A stretch of 64,000 nucleotides of DNA from Paenibacillus baekrokdamisoli (GCF_003945345.1 NZ_AP019308.1:1488001-1552000), one strand, 5' to 3'. Shown: positions 36,963-46,882, counted from the stretch's first letter. Program-made: numbers and translations. The notes: generated by a model not told the origin, from the sequence alone.

Positions 36963-37211
36963 CAGTACCAGCTGCAGCTGGAAGGTATTGTTTACCTGCA
37001 TGCAGCTTATTCACGATTGGAAGGGCAACCAAAAACCTATGTTCAGCATGAAATGGGGCAGGATGCTCATTAAATTATCGAATTATTGGATCATGGTGCG
37101 AAACTCTTCGTATGCGGAGACGGAAGTAAAATGGCTCCTTATGTAGAAGAAACGTTGGAAAAAGCGTATCATACTATTCATGGTGTCAATGAGGAGAAGT
37201 TCAAAATCTGA
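36963..37211 (+). pseudogene. C-terminal remnant of a CYP102-type P450/NADPH reductase
   Basis: Read through one stop (TAA 37071-37073), the frame gives YLHAAYSRLEGQPKTYVQHE, IIELLDHGAKLFVCGDGSKM and APYVEETLEKAYHTIHGV. These match the NADPH-binding end of fused cytochrome P450-reductases (BM3 type: pattern YVQH ... CGDGSxMAPxVE). The rest, about 900 residues, is absent. No start codon or ribosome site precedes it. This is a gene relic. Confidence 0.8.
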
Positions 37212-37272
37212 TAGACTGCCCGATTACTAAAAGAAAGTTTCAAAGACAGTTTTATTATTTGGAGGCGCTGGA

Positions 37273-37974
37273 GTGAAGTTTAAGTTATTGAAGGTAATAG
37301 GATTGATTGTTATATTCGTATTATTAACGGGATGCGCATCGGGAACAGCCCACATTATTATTAAGAAAGATGGTAGTGTAGATTTAAAGATTAGCGCGCG
37401 CATTGATTCACGTACCTTGAAGTTGATAGGCGCCCAAATGGAAGATACGCTAGAGACGAAAGCAAAGGAAGAAGGCTATCAGTATAATAAAACGCAAACC
37501 GAAGAATATGTGGATTACCAAATTTCCAGAACATTTGCTTCCGCAGATGAGATGAAAAAGGCTTTTGGTAATACCAATGATTCTACGATGAATGTTAGTA
37601 AAACGGATCGTCTATTCTACACAAAATATACGATTGACGGTCAAATTGAAATGAACGCATATACGAATGGAATGATTCAAAGTATAGAAAAACTGAACGT
37701 ACCCAAGCCGCTTATTACTCTGCTTCTTCGTCAGTTTGTATTTAATTTAAAAATCACCTTTCCGCTTAACTTAATTGGAGACAATAATGCAAACGAAGTT
37801 ACGGGAAAAACGTTAACTTGGCAGGTTCCCTTGACGGAGGATAAACCCTTTCACCTTGAGTTTTTTGTCCCTAATGTGAAAAACATCATCTATATAATCG
37901 CAGGACTCATAGTATTTGTGATCGTAATTGTAATTTTCTTTGTTAGGAAGAGGAGAAGAAAGAGGAAAGTTTGA
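37273..37974 (+). CDS. Lipoprotein, DUF3153/LppM-like, with C-terminal membrane helix
   Basis: 233 residues from a GTG after TTGGAGGCG. The lipobox is VIFVLLTGC (Cys about residue 21). The mature domain starts with GTAHIIIKKDGSVDLKISARID, and its body (MNAYTNGMIQSIEKLN, KITFPLNLIGDNNANEVTGKTLTWQVPL) is typical of the LppM-like fold. A membrane helix at about 202-224 is followed by a very basic tail (RKRRRKRKV). The function is unknown; dual anchoring is unusual. It is monocistronic with a strong bidirectional terminator. Confidence 0.78.
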   Translation: MKFKLLKVIGLIVIFVLLTGCASGTAHIIIKKDGSVDLKISARIDSRTLKLIGAQMEDTLETKAKEEGYQYNKTQTEEYVDYQISRTFASADEMKKAFGNTNDSTMNVSKTDRLFYTKYTIDGQIEMNAYTNGMIQSIEKLNVPKPLITLLLRQFVFNLKITFPLNLIGDNNANEVTGKTLTWQVPLTEDKPFHLEFFVPNVKNIIYIIAGLIVFVIVIVIFFVRKRRRKRKV

Positions 37975-37997
37975 TTTGATGGGAAGTAGGGTCAATA

Positions 37998-38043
37998 AAA
38001 AGGCTGAGCAGGGTGCAATCACACTCTGCTCAGCCTTTATTTG
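37998..38043. terminator. Bidirectional terminator between convergent genes
   Basis: An extended stem AAAGGCTGAGCAG-GTG / CAC-CTGCTCAGCCTTT with a 6-base loop has A and T runs on the two sides. Confidence 0.92.
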
Positions 38044-38047
38044 TCGC

Positions 38048-38713
38048 TTATTTATAATACGAAGTAGAGAGAGGCACGAACATGCCAAGATTTTTACCGG
38101 GGTTCACAAACTTATAGAAAACGAAGACTTCATCTTCTTGAGCCACTTTTACTTCGATTGTTTTCAGACCATCTGCCTCTGTCACATTATCTTGCTTAAG
38201 CAATCTACCTTCGCTGTCTTGAACCGCTATCTCTATTTCTGTATCAATAGCAGCAATTTGTAAATATAAAGTTTGGAATTTTTTATTCGGCGTTAGCATG
38301 AAATTGGCGTTGTGGAAATCTTCTCTTACGTTGTATACTTCCGTATAATCCTTGCCTCTGTATTTAGTCAGATTAGGGTCTTTAATGGAAAGTGGGAAAG
38401 ATTGAGCCGCATTAAGTGGAGTACCGTCAACTTTTTCACCAATCAAAACACTATTCGTTGCGGTATCAAAGTCAACAGCTACACTCAACGAGGAGGATAT
38501 TGCTCTTACAGGAAGATAGGTACTGCCATTATATGTAATCGGAGTAACTGCTTTTCCTTTGGCGTCTACAAGTTGAACAGCTTTACCGTTTACTTTGACT
38601 TTAATATCGTTGTTTAGGTAAGCCTTGATTTCTTGCAAATGAGCGCCAGCGTAAACGCCGCTCGCACCGAAAAGCATAGAACAACCGACAATAGAAATAA
38701 TCATTTTTTTCAT
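38048..38713 (-). CDS. Exported stalk-domain protein (copper amine oxidase N-terminal type)
   Basis: 221 residues from ATG 38713, giving MKKMIISIVGCSMLFGASGVYAG, a signal peptide; the longer frame from 38782 adds an unlikely leader. Residues 30-100 hold the stalk module (VKVNGKAVQLVD ... TYNGSTYLPVRAISSSLSVAVDFDTATNSVLI). The C-terminal half (about 120-220) is an all-beta region that looks like a carbohydrate- or lipid-binding domain, but I cannot name it. Probably wall-associated. Confidence 0.75.
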   Translation of the reverse strand: MKKMIISIVGCSMLFGASGVYAGAHLQEIKAYLNNDIKVKVNGKAVQLVDAKGKAVTPITYNGSTYLPVRAISSSLSVAVDFDTATNSVLIGEKVDGTPLNAAQSFPLSIKDPNLTKYRGKDYTEVYNVREDFHNANFMLTPNKKFQTLYLQIAAIDTEIEIAVQDSEGRLLKQDNVTEADGLKTIEVKVAQEDEVFVFYKFVNPGKNLGMFVPLSTSYYK

Positions 38714-38822
38714 AGAAATATAATTCTCTCCTTCTGATTGAATATGTGCATTCTCGTAATTATAGATTACAAAAATAGGCATTACAAGATTTCTTATTAT
38801 TAAAGATTGTATCCTCTGAAGT

Positions 38823-39422
38823 CTAGTGCTTTAGCAACGATTGTAAATGATGAATAACAATAGACCGAATCAGCTCGGGCGTTACATGATCAGGCTGCAT
38901 GATTGCATGCAGCGCTAACCCGTCTATCAGGGCTAATAACCTCTCCGTCTCTATCTTTGCATCTAAATGGCTGCAGCCCGGTTCATATTGAATAAGAGAG
39001 TCGATCATCCATGAAATTCCCGCTCTCATTTCGTTTGACACTTGAAGACTTAAAGATTGCAGTGCTGGATCGACGAGCGCTTTTGCCGTAAAGGCAATCC
39101 AGACCTCCATTTCCGCGCTTCGCTCTTTATCCAGCGGCAGCAGCTCATACAACAACTGCAAGATGTCCTCTTGTAGATTGCCAGTGGAGACAAAGCTCTG
39201 GAATTGGGCATTTACTTTGTTGGATACCAATTTCATTGAAAAGGCGAGAAGCTCAGAGTGCGTTGAGAAGTAGTGACGCATGGATCCAACTGATAAACCA
39301 GCTTCCGCTGCAATATTGCGGACGGATGCGCGCTCTAAGCCGTCTCGACGGATCACTCTCCAAGTTGCTTCAGCAAGTTTTTCCCTTTGTTTTTTGTGAT
39401 CTACAATTTTTGGCATGTCCAT
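38823..39422 (-). CDS. TetR family repressor
   Basis: 199 residues. The HTH at 20-60 reads ATWRVIRRDGLERASVRNIAAEAGLSVGSMRHYF, similar to the BetI/YcdC-like group. The ligand domain has a pocket of unknown specificity. ATG at 39422 (GGTGAT upstream) or the in-frame ATG at 39416. It is divergent from a small membrane protein gene with 77 bases between, where a palindrome lies; autoregulation and control of the neighbour are likely. Confidence 0.88.
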   Translation of the reverse strand: MDMPKIVDHKKQREKLAEATWRVIRRDGLERASVRNIAAEAGLSVGSMRHYFSTHSELLAFSMKLVSNKVNAQFQSFVSTGNLQEDILQLLYELLPLDKERSAEMEVWIAFTAKALVDPALQSLSLQVSNEMRAGISWMIDSLIQYEPGCSHLDAKIETERLLALIDGLALHAIMQPDHVTPELIRSIVIHHLQSLLKH

Positions 39423-39467
39423 AGTATATCACCAATTGTTTTTTTAATACAACTGTGCTATTTTAAA

Positions 39468-39485
39468 TTAATACAATCGTATTAA
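39468..39485. promoter_or_regulatory. Candidate TetR operator
   Basis: A perfect inverted repeat TTAATAC-AATC-GTATTAA, with a related half-site TTAATACAAC about 25 bases to the left, lies in the divergent intergenic region. Confidence 0.65.
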
Positions 39486-39499
39486 AAAGAGGTGAGCAT

Positions 39500-40045
39500 G
39501 TGATCGCTTGGTTTATTTTGGCTTGTGAGATTGGGTTCTGGGTGTTTGTCATCGCTGGATTGTTTATGAGATATGTGTTGAAACAGAAGAAGTTTGGTGG
39601 TTTCTTACTGCTTTGTACGCCTCTTATCGACCTCATTTTAATCATCGTTACGATAATCGATTTGAGAAATGGAACAAAGGCTGACTTTTTCCACGGTTTG
39701 GCGGCTATCTACATTGGGGTGACGATCGCTTACGGACACCGAATGATTCAATGGGCGGATGCTCGTTTTGCTCACTGGTTCGCTGGCAGAGCGAAGCCGC
39801 AGTCGGCGCCTAAATTCGGTAAACAGCACGCGAGTAAGGAACGAGCGGATTGGTTTCGGCATCTGCTCGCATGGGCGATCGGAGTCGCCTTGTTGTTTGG
39901 AATGGTCTTTATCATCGGAAACTTGGAACAAACGAGTCAGCTTCTGAGCCTTGCTGGAGGATGGACTGTCGTACTATTGATTGATTTTCTCATCAGTTTC
40001 AGCTACACGTTGTGGCCAAAAAAAGGTAAAGATCAATCATGGTGA
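39500..40045 (+). CDS. Small membrane protein, TetR-associated
   Basis: 181 residues from a GTG preceded by GAGGTGAGC. Four to five hydrophobic helices (residues 2-25, 33-53, 63-80, 122-142, 150-170) with a basic cytosolic loop (ARFAHWFAGRAKPQSAPKFGKQ). I recognise no catalytic motif. Position divergent to the TetR gene suggests it is the regulated target, possibly an envelope or efflux accessory protein. Confidence 0.75.
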   Translation: MIAWFILACEIGFWVFVIAGLFMRYVLKQKKFGGFLLLCTPLIDLILIIVTIIDLRNGTKADFFHGLAAIYIGVTIAYGHRMIQWADARFAHWFAGRAKPQSAPKFGKQHASKERADWFRHLLAWAIGVALLFGMVFIIGNLEQTSQLLSLAGGWTVVLLIDFLISFSYTLWPKKGKDQSW

Positions 40046-40055
40046 CCCAAGCGGC

Positions 40056-40320
40056 AGATCGGCAACAAAAAGGGAATTGCTTCCGACAAGGAATGTAATC
40101 GCCTTCCTTGTACGTGCGCTTGATCTAAAAGTGGATCCAAAGGCTATTCTTACTTTCACTGATTCCAAGTTAGTGCCGAAGTGGGGCCGTTCCATACGTA
40201 GCGGCAGCCTACAAGGAGGGTCTTATCAAGGGAGTAGGCGATAATAACTTTGCTCCGAATAAAATTGCGACAAGAGCCGAAGCAGTAACGGTCATTCTCG
40301 CATTGGAGAACAGTAAGTAA
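40056..40320 (+). pseudogene. S-layer homology (SLH) protein remnant, frameshifted
   Basis: Two frames must be joined to read it: IAFLVRALDLKVDPKA and TFTDSKLVPKWGRS in the first, then YVAAAYKEGLIKGVGDNNF and APNKIATRAEAVTVILALEN in the next, ending at TAA 40318. This is the normal order of an SLH repeat ending at the C terminus. The shift lies near 40195. No start or upstream repeats remain. Confidence 0.8.
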
Positions 40321-40356
40321 TACGCAATGTATGACTTAGTAAAATAGTTTTCAATT

Positions 40357-40395
40357 AAGAGGTTAATCAGCTAAGTCTGGTTAACCTCTTTTTTG
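40357..40395 (+). terminator. Terminator after the SLH remnant
   Basis: AAGAGGTTAA / TTAACCTCTT with a 14-base loop, then TTTT. Probably the original terminator of the SLH gene. Confidence 0.85.
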
Positions 40396-40529
40396 TTACA
40401 GGCAAGACTGCGAATTGAGAAAATATTTATTATGGAAAAAAATGTGTAGTTAACTTTCAGAATATTTGGTATATTCTTAAAAAGCAGTTTTTACCATTTT
40501 TAACAACTGAATAAGAGGAGGATGAAGAA

Positions 40530-42293
40530 GTGAGAAAAGCAACCAAATGGCTGTCCTGTTTGACCGTGATCACTTTAGTCGGAATTTTGTTGGTGGGGTG
40601 CTCCGATTCTAACAAAACAAATACCAATACCAAACCAACCGACCCAGCCCCCTCTGACACAACGGGTGATGCAACGAACAAAGGAAATACCTCAACCAAC
40701 ACCCCTGATACGACGGGACAGCCCGTAGATGGAGGGACTTTAACCATCAGTACCTTCTCCGATATCGTATCTATTAATCCCATGTTCATCAACGATACCT
40801 CATCAGGTGATGTCGAAAATTTAATTTTCGCTAAGCTTTATGATTTGGATCGCAATGCCAATTTGACGGTTGAGCCTTGGTCTCTTGCATCGGAGCTTCC
40901 TAAAATAAGTACGGATGGTAAAACATACACCATCAAATTGAAGAATTACGCAAAATGGAGCGACGGACAGGCGATTACGGCTGATGATGTCGTCTATACC
41001 TATAATACGATCCGCAATCCTGAAGCTGCCTCACCAGGGATCAGTCAGTACGATAAGATTGAATCTGTTACCAAAGTCGATGATCAAACGGTCGACATTA
41101 AGCTGAAGCAAGTCTATGCACCCTTCCAATTCTCGCTTTATATCTCTATGCTGCCAGCTCATATTTTGAAGGATGTACCCCTTAAGGATCTTAAGACGAA
41201 TTCCTATGGAGTCGACCCAGCCAAGACGATTACTAGTGGACCTTGGAAATGGACGGAATGGAAACAGGGCCAATACATCACTCTAGATACGAACCCGAAT
41301 TATTGGGGAGAAAAGAAGCCGCATATCGCGAAGATCGTTTACAAAACATACGCGGATCAAAACACGGAGGTTCAAGCGTTAATTAAGGGTGATGTCCAAA
41401 TGACGCAAGCGATTCCTGTCACTCAGATCGATGCTGTTAAGAAGCATGAGAATATTAACGTCATTCTGGCGCCGGGTCCTCAATACGAATACGTACAATT
41501 CAACTTCAAGGATGAGAATTTCCCTGACAAATATTCACCTTTCAAAGGGCAAAAGACTCGCCAAGCGATCGCTAACGCCCTGAACCGCCAAGGCATGGTC
41601 GACAATGTTCTGAAGGGTTCTGGCCAGCTGATGAATTCGCCATTCTTGCCAGGTTCATGGGCAGATCCGGGCTCTGAAGCAGTTAATTACGCTTACGATT
41701 CTGATAAAGCAAAGAGCTTGCTGGCCGAAGATGGCTGGGTGGCTGGCAAAGACGGAATTTTGGTGAAGGACGGACATCGATTCTCCTTCGAGCTTCAGTT
41801 CAATGCAGGTAACAGCCGACGTGAGCAGGTGGCGGCAGTCATCCAGCAAAACTTGAAGGATGTAGGCATTGAAGTTAAACCTAAAGGGATCGACTTCGCA
41901 ACTTGGATCGATCAGAACATTACACCAGGTAAATTCCCGGCTATCCTGCTTTCATGGTCTCTTAATAACCCTGATCCGGATGCAGAAAGTATTTTCTCCT
42001 CTAAGTATTACCCGCCGACAGGACAAAACGGTGGCTGGTACAAAAATGAAAAGCTTGATGCTCTGTGGGTACAAGGACAGCTAACCGTTGATCAAGCGGC
42101 ACGGACTAAAATCTATCATGAAATTGGTAAAGAAATCTCTATCGATTTGCCATACGTATTCCTGTATCAGTATGGTTTACCTCAAGGGGTAGATAAAACT
42201 ACCGTCCATTGGTCCGAAGATGATCGTCCGGAGTCAACTTTAGGCAGCGGCTACCTATTCCATATCATCAATTGGTGGTCAGACAAGAAGTAA
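40530..42293 (+). CDS. oppA: Oligopeptide ABC transporter substrate-binding lipoprotein
   Basis: 587 residues from a GTG after AAGAGGAGG. The signal and lipobox are LVGILLVGC (Cys about 24), followed by a long Thr/Asn/Asp-rich linker to about residue 70. The SBP_bac_5 domain is clear: WSLASELPKISTDGKTYTIKLK, YAKWSDGQAITADDVVYTYN, GPWKWTEWKQGQYITLDTNP and RQAIANALNRQGMVDNVLKG. It is the first gene of a complete five-gene importer. An intercistronic hairpin after it suggests higher expression than the membrane genes. Peptide specificity (Opp, App or Dpp) is not readable. Confidence 0.93.
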   Translation: MRKATKWLSCLTVITLVGILLVGCSDSNKTNTNTKPTDPAPSDTTGDATNKGNTSTNTPDTTGQPVDGGTLTISTFSDIVSINPMFINDTSSGDVENLIFAKLYDLDRNANLTVEPWSLASELPKISTDGKTYTIKLKNYAKWSDGQAITADDVVYTYNTIRNPEAASPGISQYDKIESVTKVDDQTVDIKLKQVYAPFQFSLYISMLPAHILKDVPLKDLKTNSYGVDPAKTITSGPWKWTEWKQGQYITLDTNPNYWGEKKPHIAKIVYKTYADQNTEVQALIKGDVQMTQAIPVTQIDAVKKHENINVILAPGPQYEYVQFNFKDENFPDKYSPFKGQKTRQAIANALNRQGMVDNVLKGSGQLMNSPFLPGSWADPGSEAVNYAYDSDKAKSLLAEDGWVAGKDGILVKDGHRFSFELQFNAGNSRREQVAAVIQQNLKDVGIEVKPKGIDFATWIDQNITPGKFPAILLSWSLNNPDPDAESIFSSKYYPPTGQNGGWYKNEKLDALWVQGQLTVDQAARTKIYHEIGKEISIDLPYVFLYQYGLPQGVDKTTVHWSEDDRPESTLGSGYLFHIINWWSDKK

Positions 42294-42314
42294 TAATCAC
42301 ATAAGATGATTCAA

Positions 42315-42346
42315 ACAGGGGAAGGACCACTAGGCCCTTCCCCTGT
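42315..42346 (+). other. Intercistronic hairpin between oppA and oppB
   Basis: An 11-bp perfect stem ACAGGGGAAGG / CCTTCCCCTGT without a T tract. Hairpins here usually stabilise the upstream binding-protein mRNA. Confidence 0.75.
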
Positions 42347-42368
42347 ATCGGGAATAGGGGGATGCTAG

Positions 42369-43340
42369 ATGACCGAATATCTGATACGCCGACTGCTTCA
42401 ATCCGTACTCGTGCTATTCTTGATTTCCGTACTAACATTCATAATGATTCACGCGGCGCCAGGTGGACCTACCCAAATGTTTCTCGGACCAGGGTTATCC
42501 CCAGAGGTAGCGAAGGTTCAAGCACATAACCTTGGACTTGATCGTCCAATTCCCGTTCAATTCACGATTTGGCTTGGAGGTTTACTGAAGGGGGATCTGG
42601 GATATACCTTCAAAAACCATATTCCGGTTGGAGATATCTTATGGCCAACCGTTAAGAATACGATGGTGCTAATGGGTGCTGCATGGTTTCTTTCGTTATT
42701 AATCGCGATCCCATGGGGGATTTACAACAGCACGGTTGAATATGGCTTTTCCGACCAGACGGCATCTTTCATTTCGTATATTGGGTTTGCGATGCCTACG
42801 TTCTGGTTCGGGATTATTTTGCAGGAGTATTTTGCGCTAAAGCTGAATATTCTGCCTTTGTCCGACATGTATACGATGGGGAAAGAGGGCAATCTGATTG
42901 ATTTGTTTCTCCATCTTATTCTACCTGTATCTGTTCTTACGCTGGGCTTTCTGGCCTCTTATTCCAAATATGCGCGTTCCAGCATGCTCGAGGTGCTTAA
43001 TCAGGATTATATCCGAACAGCACGAGCTAAAGGGCTTCGGGAGAGGAAAGTTATATTCCGTCATGCCTTGCGAAATGCCTTAATCCCTATCATCACAATT
43101 CTCGGTCTTGACTTGCCGATTCTTGTAAGTGGTGCAGTACTAACGGAAAGTGTATTTAACTGGCCTGGCATGGGCCGGCTGTTCGTAGTAATGGCAGTGG
43201 CAAGAGAATACTCTGTGTTGATGTCAATCACGTTGATTGTTTCTCTTATTGTCGTCATCGGTAACCTTATCGCCGATATTCTCTACGCGATCGTAGATCC
43301 AAGAGTTCAACTCGGCCGGGAAGGGGGATCAGCGACATGA
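42369..43340 (+). CDS. oppB: Peptide ABC transporter permease, OppB type
   Basis: 323 residues, six membrane helices. N-terminal YLIRRLLQSVLVLFLISVLTF and the transmembrane-domain coupling motif DYIRTARAKGLRERKVIFRHALRNAL are typical. AGGGGGATGCT precedes the ATG. The stop overlaps the start of oppC (ATGA). Confidence 0.93.
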   Translation: MTEYLIRRLLQSVLVLFLISVLTFIMIHAAPGGPTQMFLGPGLSPEVAKVQAHNLGLDRPIPVQFTIWLGGLLKGDLGYTFKNHIPVGDILWPTVKNTMVLMGAAWFLSLLIAIPWGIYNSTVEYGFSDQTASFISYIGFAMPTFWFGIILQEYFALKLNILPLSDMYTMGKEGNLIDLFLHLILPVSVLTLGFLASYSKYARSSMLEVLNQDYIRTARAKGLRERKVIFRHALRNALIPIITILGLDLPILVSGAVLTESVFNWPGMGRLFVVMAVAREYSVLMSITLIVSLIVVIGNLIADILYAIVDPRVQLGREGGSAT

Positions 43341-44338
43341 TGAGTGAAGCTAATCTTGGACATCCCATCCCAGACAGTAATTTGAATAAGACAGTAAAGG
43401 TTCCAGTGGAAACTCAGACCACAGTGCTGGACAAGCGGCCGCAAGGTCCGTGGAAGACGGCGTGGAAGAAATTCGTGCATAATCCTTTTGCCATTACGGG
43501 ACTTGTCGTTCTGTTATTCTTCATTACACTCGCCATACTTGCCAAATGGATCGTACCTTATGACCCAACCCGGATTGATATGATGTTCCCCAATCTGCCT
43601 GCGGGCACCGACAATCACCTGCTAGGGACGGATGAGCTAGGGAGGGATATTTTCTCCAGACTTGTGTACAGCAGTCGAATTTCGCTTACAGTTGGCTTCG
43701 CTGTTGCATTCGTATCTGTCATGATCGGCACATTGATTGGCGCTGTTGCAGGCTATTTCGGCGGGTGGGTAGATACGATTGCCATGCGTTTCGTAGATGT
43801 TATGAATTCGATTCCCTCGTTGTTTCTTAATATTTTGATTCTAGCTATTTTCGGTTCCAAAATGTCTTATATGATTCTTGTTCTTGCTCTTACAAGTTGG
43901 ATGGGGGTAGCGAGGCTCGTTCGAGGCAATTATCTTCAGCTGCGAGAAATGCAGTATGTGGAGGCAGCCAAAGCGACTGGTGTATCCAGCTGGGGGATCA
44001 TATTCGGTCATCTTCTCCGTAATGCATCCGCACCGATCGTTGTCACGGCTACCTTAATGGTGGGCGGAGCAATTCTTAGTGAATCGGCTCTTTCTTATTT
44101 GGGCTTGGGCGTTAAAACCCCAGATACGAGCTGGGGGCTGATGCTGAGCAATGCACAGGAATTCATGTTAATTGATCCCATACAGGCTTTATATCCTGGC
44201 TTATGCATCCTGATTGTCGTTCTGGCTGTCAATTTCATCGGAGATGGAATTCGTGATGGTTTGGATCCTAGGAAGACCACGATCCCTAGAAGGAGGCTGG
44301 ACCAATGGCGGAAAAAATTCTCCAAATCCGAAATTTGA
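43337..44338 (+). CDS. oppC: Peptide ABC transporter permease, OppC type
   Basis: 333 residues with an N-terminal cytosolic extension of about 40 residues, then six helices. [24 protein letters not shown] and the coupling motif [22 protein letters not shown] are OppC/DppC hallmarks. It overlaps oppB by 4 bases and oppD by 34, an unusually long overlap that suggests strong translational coupling. Confidence 0.93.
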   Translation: MMSEANLGHPIPDSNLNKTVKVPVETQTTVLDKRPQGPWKTAWKKFVHNPFAITGLVVLLFFITLAILAKWIVPYDPTRIDMMFPNLPAGTDNHLLGTDELGRDIFSRLVYSSRISLTVGFAVAFVSVMIGTLIGAVAGYFGGWVDTIAMRFVDVMNSIPSLFLNILILAIFGSKMSYMILVLALTSWMGVARLVRGNYLQLREMQYVEAAKATGVSSWGIIFGHLLRNASAPIVVTATLMVGGAILSESALSYLGLGVKTPDTSWGLMLSNAQEFMLIDPIQALYPGLCILIVVLAVNFIGDGIRDGLDPRKTTIPRRRLDQWRKKFSKSEI

Positions 44339-45363
44339 CAACCGCTTTTCTGACGGATCAAGGTGTGGCCAAAGCGACCGATCGAGTTACCTTTGATTTG
44401 GAAAAAGGACAAACGCTTTGCGTAGTCGGTGAATCCGGGAGCGGTAAGAGTGTCACGGCACTCTCGGTAATGCGTCTGATCGATTACGCAGGTGGCGTCA
44501 TCATGGATGGCGAAGTGCTTTTTAATGGAGAAGATTTGGTTCGGACGAGTCAGGACGACATGCTGCGAATTCGCGGCAATCTGATTACGATGATCTTCCA
44601 AGATCCGATGTCCGCGCTGAATCCTGTATTCACGGTAGGGGACCAAATCGCCGAAGTACTTCGGATTCACAGACGGATGAAGAAGAAAGCCGCCTGGCAG
44701 AGAAGTGTGGAAATGCTGAAGCTGGTCGGGATCCCAGATCCCGAAATACGGGCTAAGCAATTCCCGTACGAAATGTCCGGAGGGATGTGTCAACGTGTTG
44801 TCATTGCCATGGCGCTTGCATGCAATCCCGAATTGCTCATTGCCGATGAACCGACAACGGCGCTGGATGTGACGGTGCAAGCGCAGATCTTGGAACTTCT
44901 TCTTCAATTAAAGAAAGAGCTCGGGATGTCGATGCTGCTGATTACTCACGACATGGGTGTAGCAGCAGAAGTTGCGGATCGTATCGCGGTCATGTATGCG
45001 GGGATCGTCGTAGAGGAGGGAACCGTGCAGCAAATCTTCGAGAATTCGCGACATCCTTATACGATTGGTCTTTTACAATCTATTCCCGGTATGGACGGTA
45101 AGCGAGGCGGAGAATTATACACCATTAAGGGCTCCATTCCTCCTATTAGCAAAGTACCTTCCGGCTGTCGTTTTCATCCGCGCTGTCCTCATGTGATGGA
45201 TATCTGTCGCACGGAAGAACCGCTGTTAAAGTCATCATTGACTGGACACAAGACGGCCTGCTGGCTCGAAGATAAGGGCGAGTTCGACCTGAAGTCAAAT
45301 AAGGGGAATAACCAAGAGGCCAATAGGTTGACTGATATACGGACGGAGGCGACACATCCATGA
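44305..45363 (+). CDS. oppD: Peptide ABC transporter ATPase, OppD type
   Basis: 352 residues. Walker A GESGSGKS (42-49), Q-loop [11 protein letters not shown], signature MSGGMCQRV, Walker [13 protein letters not shown] and H-loop THDM. The C-terminal oligopeptide/dipeptide extension has the Cys pattern [18 protein letters not shown], an iron-sulfur-like cluster motif shared by this subfamily. A Gly/Asn-rich tail follows. It starts inside oppC and overlaps oppF by 4 bases. Confidence 0.93.
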   Translation: MAEKILQIRNLTTAFLTDQGVAKATDRVTFDLEKGQTLCVVGESGSGKSVTALSVMRLIDYAGGVIMDGEVLFNGEDLVRTSQDDMLRIRGNLITMIFQDPMSALNPVFTVGDQIAEVLRIHRRMKKKAAWQRSVEMLKLVGIPDPEIRAKQFPYEMSGGMCQRVVIAMALACNPELLIADEPTTALDVTVQAQILELLLQLKKELGMSMLLITHDMGVAAEVADRIAVMYAGIVVEEGTVQQIFENSRHPYTIGLLQSIPGMDGKRGGELYTIKGSIPPISKVPSGCRFHPRCPHVMDICRTEEPLLKSSLTGHKTACWLEDKGEFDLKSNKGNNQEANRLTDIRTEATHP

Positions 45364-46334
45364 GCAGCGAATACCTATTAGAAGCCAGTCATGTGAAGAA
45401 ATATTTCCCGATCAAGACCGGCTTGCTGAACCGTGTCGTTGGGCATGTAAAGGCGGTAGATGATGTTTCCTTCGGAGTTCGGGCAGGTGAGACCTTCGGC
45501 TTGGTCGGGGAGTCTGGCTGCGGGAAATCCACCTTGGCGCGTGTTCTGCTAAATTTAAAGAAGGCGTCGGGAGGCGAAATCAACTTTGGAGGACGGAACA
45601 TTCAGCGGCTGAGGAACAGGGAGCTTCGCCAGCTTCGCGAGGAAATGCAGATCATTTTTCAGGATCCATACGGGTCCTTGAATCCGCGGTTTCTTGTTCG
45701 GGATCTTATTGGTGAACCGCTTCTTATACATCGTAAGATGACGTCCAAGGAGATAGACGATCGGGTCATAGAGCTGATGGAGCTAGTAGGATTGGATGTT
45801 TCCCGTCGTAATCGCTACCCGCATGAATTCTCGGGAGGTCAGCGCCAGCGGATCGGTATCGCTAGGGCAATTGCGCTCAATCCGAGGTTCATCGTGGCAG
45901 ATGAAGCGGTGTCGGCATTAGATGTTTCGGTGCAATCACAAGTATTGAATCTGATGATGAAGCTGCAGAAGGAGCTCGGGCTAACCTATTTGTTCATTGC
46001 ACACGGTCTTAATGTAGTGCGTCATATATCGGATCGGGTAGGTGTCATGTACTTAGGCAAAATGGTGGAGGTAGCGCCAACAGAGGATTTGTTTGCTCAT
46101 CCGCTTCATCCTTACACGGCAGTGCTGCTGTCTGCAATTCCACAGCCTACGCTGAATCGGAAGACCGCGAGAATCATTTTGCAAGGCGAGGTACCCTCTC
46201 CAGCCAACCCGCCATCTGGCTGTCGATTTCACCCTCGTTGTCCAGCCGCCCAGAATCGGTGTAGAGTAGAAGAGCCTCTACTGAGTAAAGTAGCTCCAGA
46301 ACGACAGGTTGCTTGTCATTATCCATTAGAATAG
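45360..46334 (+). CDS. oppF: Peptide ABC transporter ATPase, OppF type
   Basis: 324 residues. Walker [10 protein letters not shown] (50-58), Q-loop [12 protein letters not shown], signature [19 protein letters not shown], Walker [14 protein letters not shown]; the family usually has DEPVSALD, so Ala replaces Pro here. H-loop AHGL replaces the common SHDL but keeps the His. The C-terminal [17 protein letters not shown] matches oppD. It closes the operon before a terminator. Confidence 0.92.
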   Translation: MSSEYLLEASHVKKYFPIKTGLLNRVVGHVKAVDDVSFGVRAGETFGLVGESGCGKSTLARVLLNLKKASGGEINFGGRNIQRLRNRELRQLREEMQIIFQDPYGSLNPRFLVRDLIGEPLLIHRKMTSKEIDDRVIELMELVGLDVSRRNRYPHEFSGGQRQRIGIARAIALNPRFIVADEAVSALDVSVQSQVLNLMMKLQKELGLTYLFIAHGLNVVRHISDRVGVMYLGKMVEVAPTEDLFAHPLHPYTAVLLSAIPQPTLNRKTARIILQGEVPSPANPPSGCRFHPRCPAAQNRCRVEEPLLSKVAPERQVACHYPLE

Positions 46335-46376
46335 AAAAAGTACGCCGAGTTTTGTTTATTGTCATAAAAACTTGTG

Positions 46377-46404
46377 AAAAAGGAGCCAAAAGGGCTCCTT
46401 TTTT
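46377..46404 (+). terminator. Terminator of the opp operon
   Basis: AAAAAGGAGCC / GGGCTCCTTTTTT with a 3-4-base loop. Confidence 0.92.
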
Positions 46405-46422
46405 GGTAGGCTTGTATATGCT

Positions 46423-46560
46423 AAACTTACTTTTGCTAATAAACCTATCCGCAATCTTGACGCTGCTGCAATGAGCTATAAGGAGTAATTGGAAGAAAAT
46501 GAAAGCGCATCCTTGTTGCTGAGAGCTTCGGACAAGGTTTACCTTGCCAGCGTATGGTGA
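46423..46560 (+). pseudogene. Possible gene remnant
   Basis: A frame with protein-like composition and one internal stop (TFANKPIRNLDAAAMSYKE, stop, then LEENESASLLLRASDKVYLA). There is no start or ribosome site. The family is unknown and it could be chance. Confidence 0.3.
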
Positions 46561-46613
46561 ATAATTAGTGAGTAAGTAGGCTTGGCATTCTATACATGAA
46601 AGGAGAAGACGTT

Positions 46614-46829
46614 ATGACAGCTTCAGGAGATACCATTAAGCAAATCGATGAGTTAACGAACATTTTGCAAAATGCCTTATCCATAGAAATTCGAGTGAAG
46701 AATTCAGAAACTGAACAGGCGATTGCAAGTATGGCTAAATACGATTTCAGATATAAGAATTCATGGAGCTCGATGGAATTAGCAGAACATACCGTTATTA
46801 ATTTTTGGAAAAATGAATTCTTCAAATAA
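46614..46829 (+). CDS. Small hypothetical protein
   Basis: 71 residues. The ATG at 46614 is 7 bases behind AAAGGAGA, whereas the upstream ATG at 46596 overlaps that site. The product (MTASGDTIKQIDELTNILQN onward) is predicted helical and charged, with no signal peptide or membrane helix. I do not recognise it. It is followed by the reverse MITE-like copy. Confidence 0.5.
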   Translation: MTASGDTIKQIDELTNILQNALSIEIRVKNSETEQAIASMAKYDFRYKNSWSSMELAEHTVINFWKNEFFK

Positions 46830-46882
46830 GGAAATGGCCAATCCGTGACAATAGCCAAAACTAAATAAGAATTAGTTAAGTA

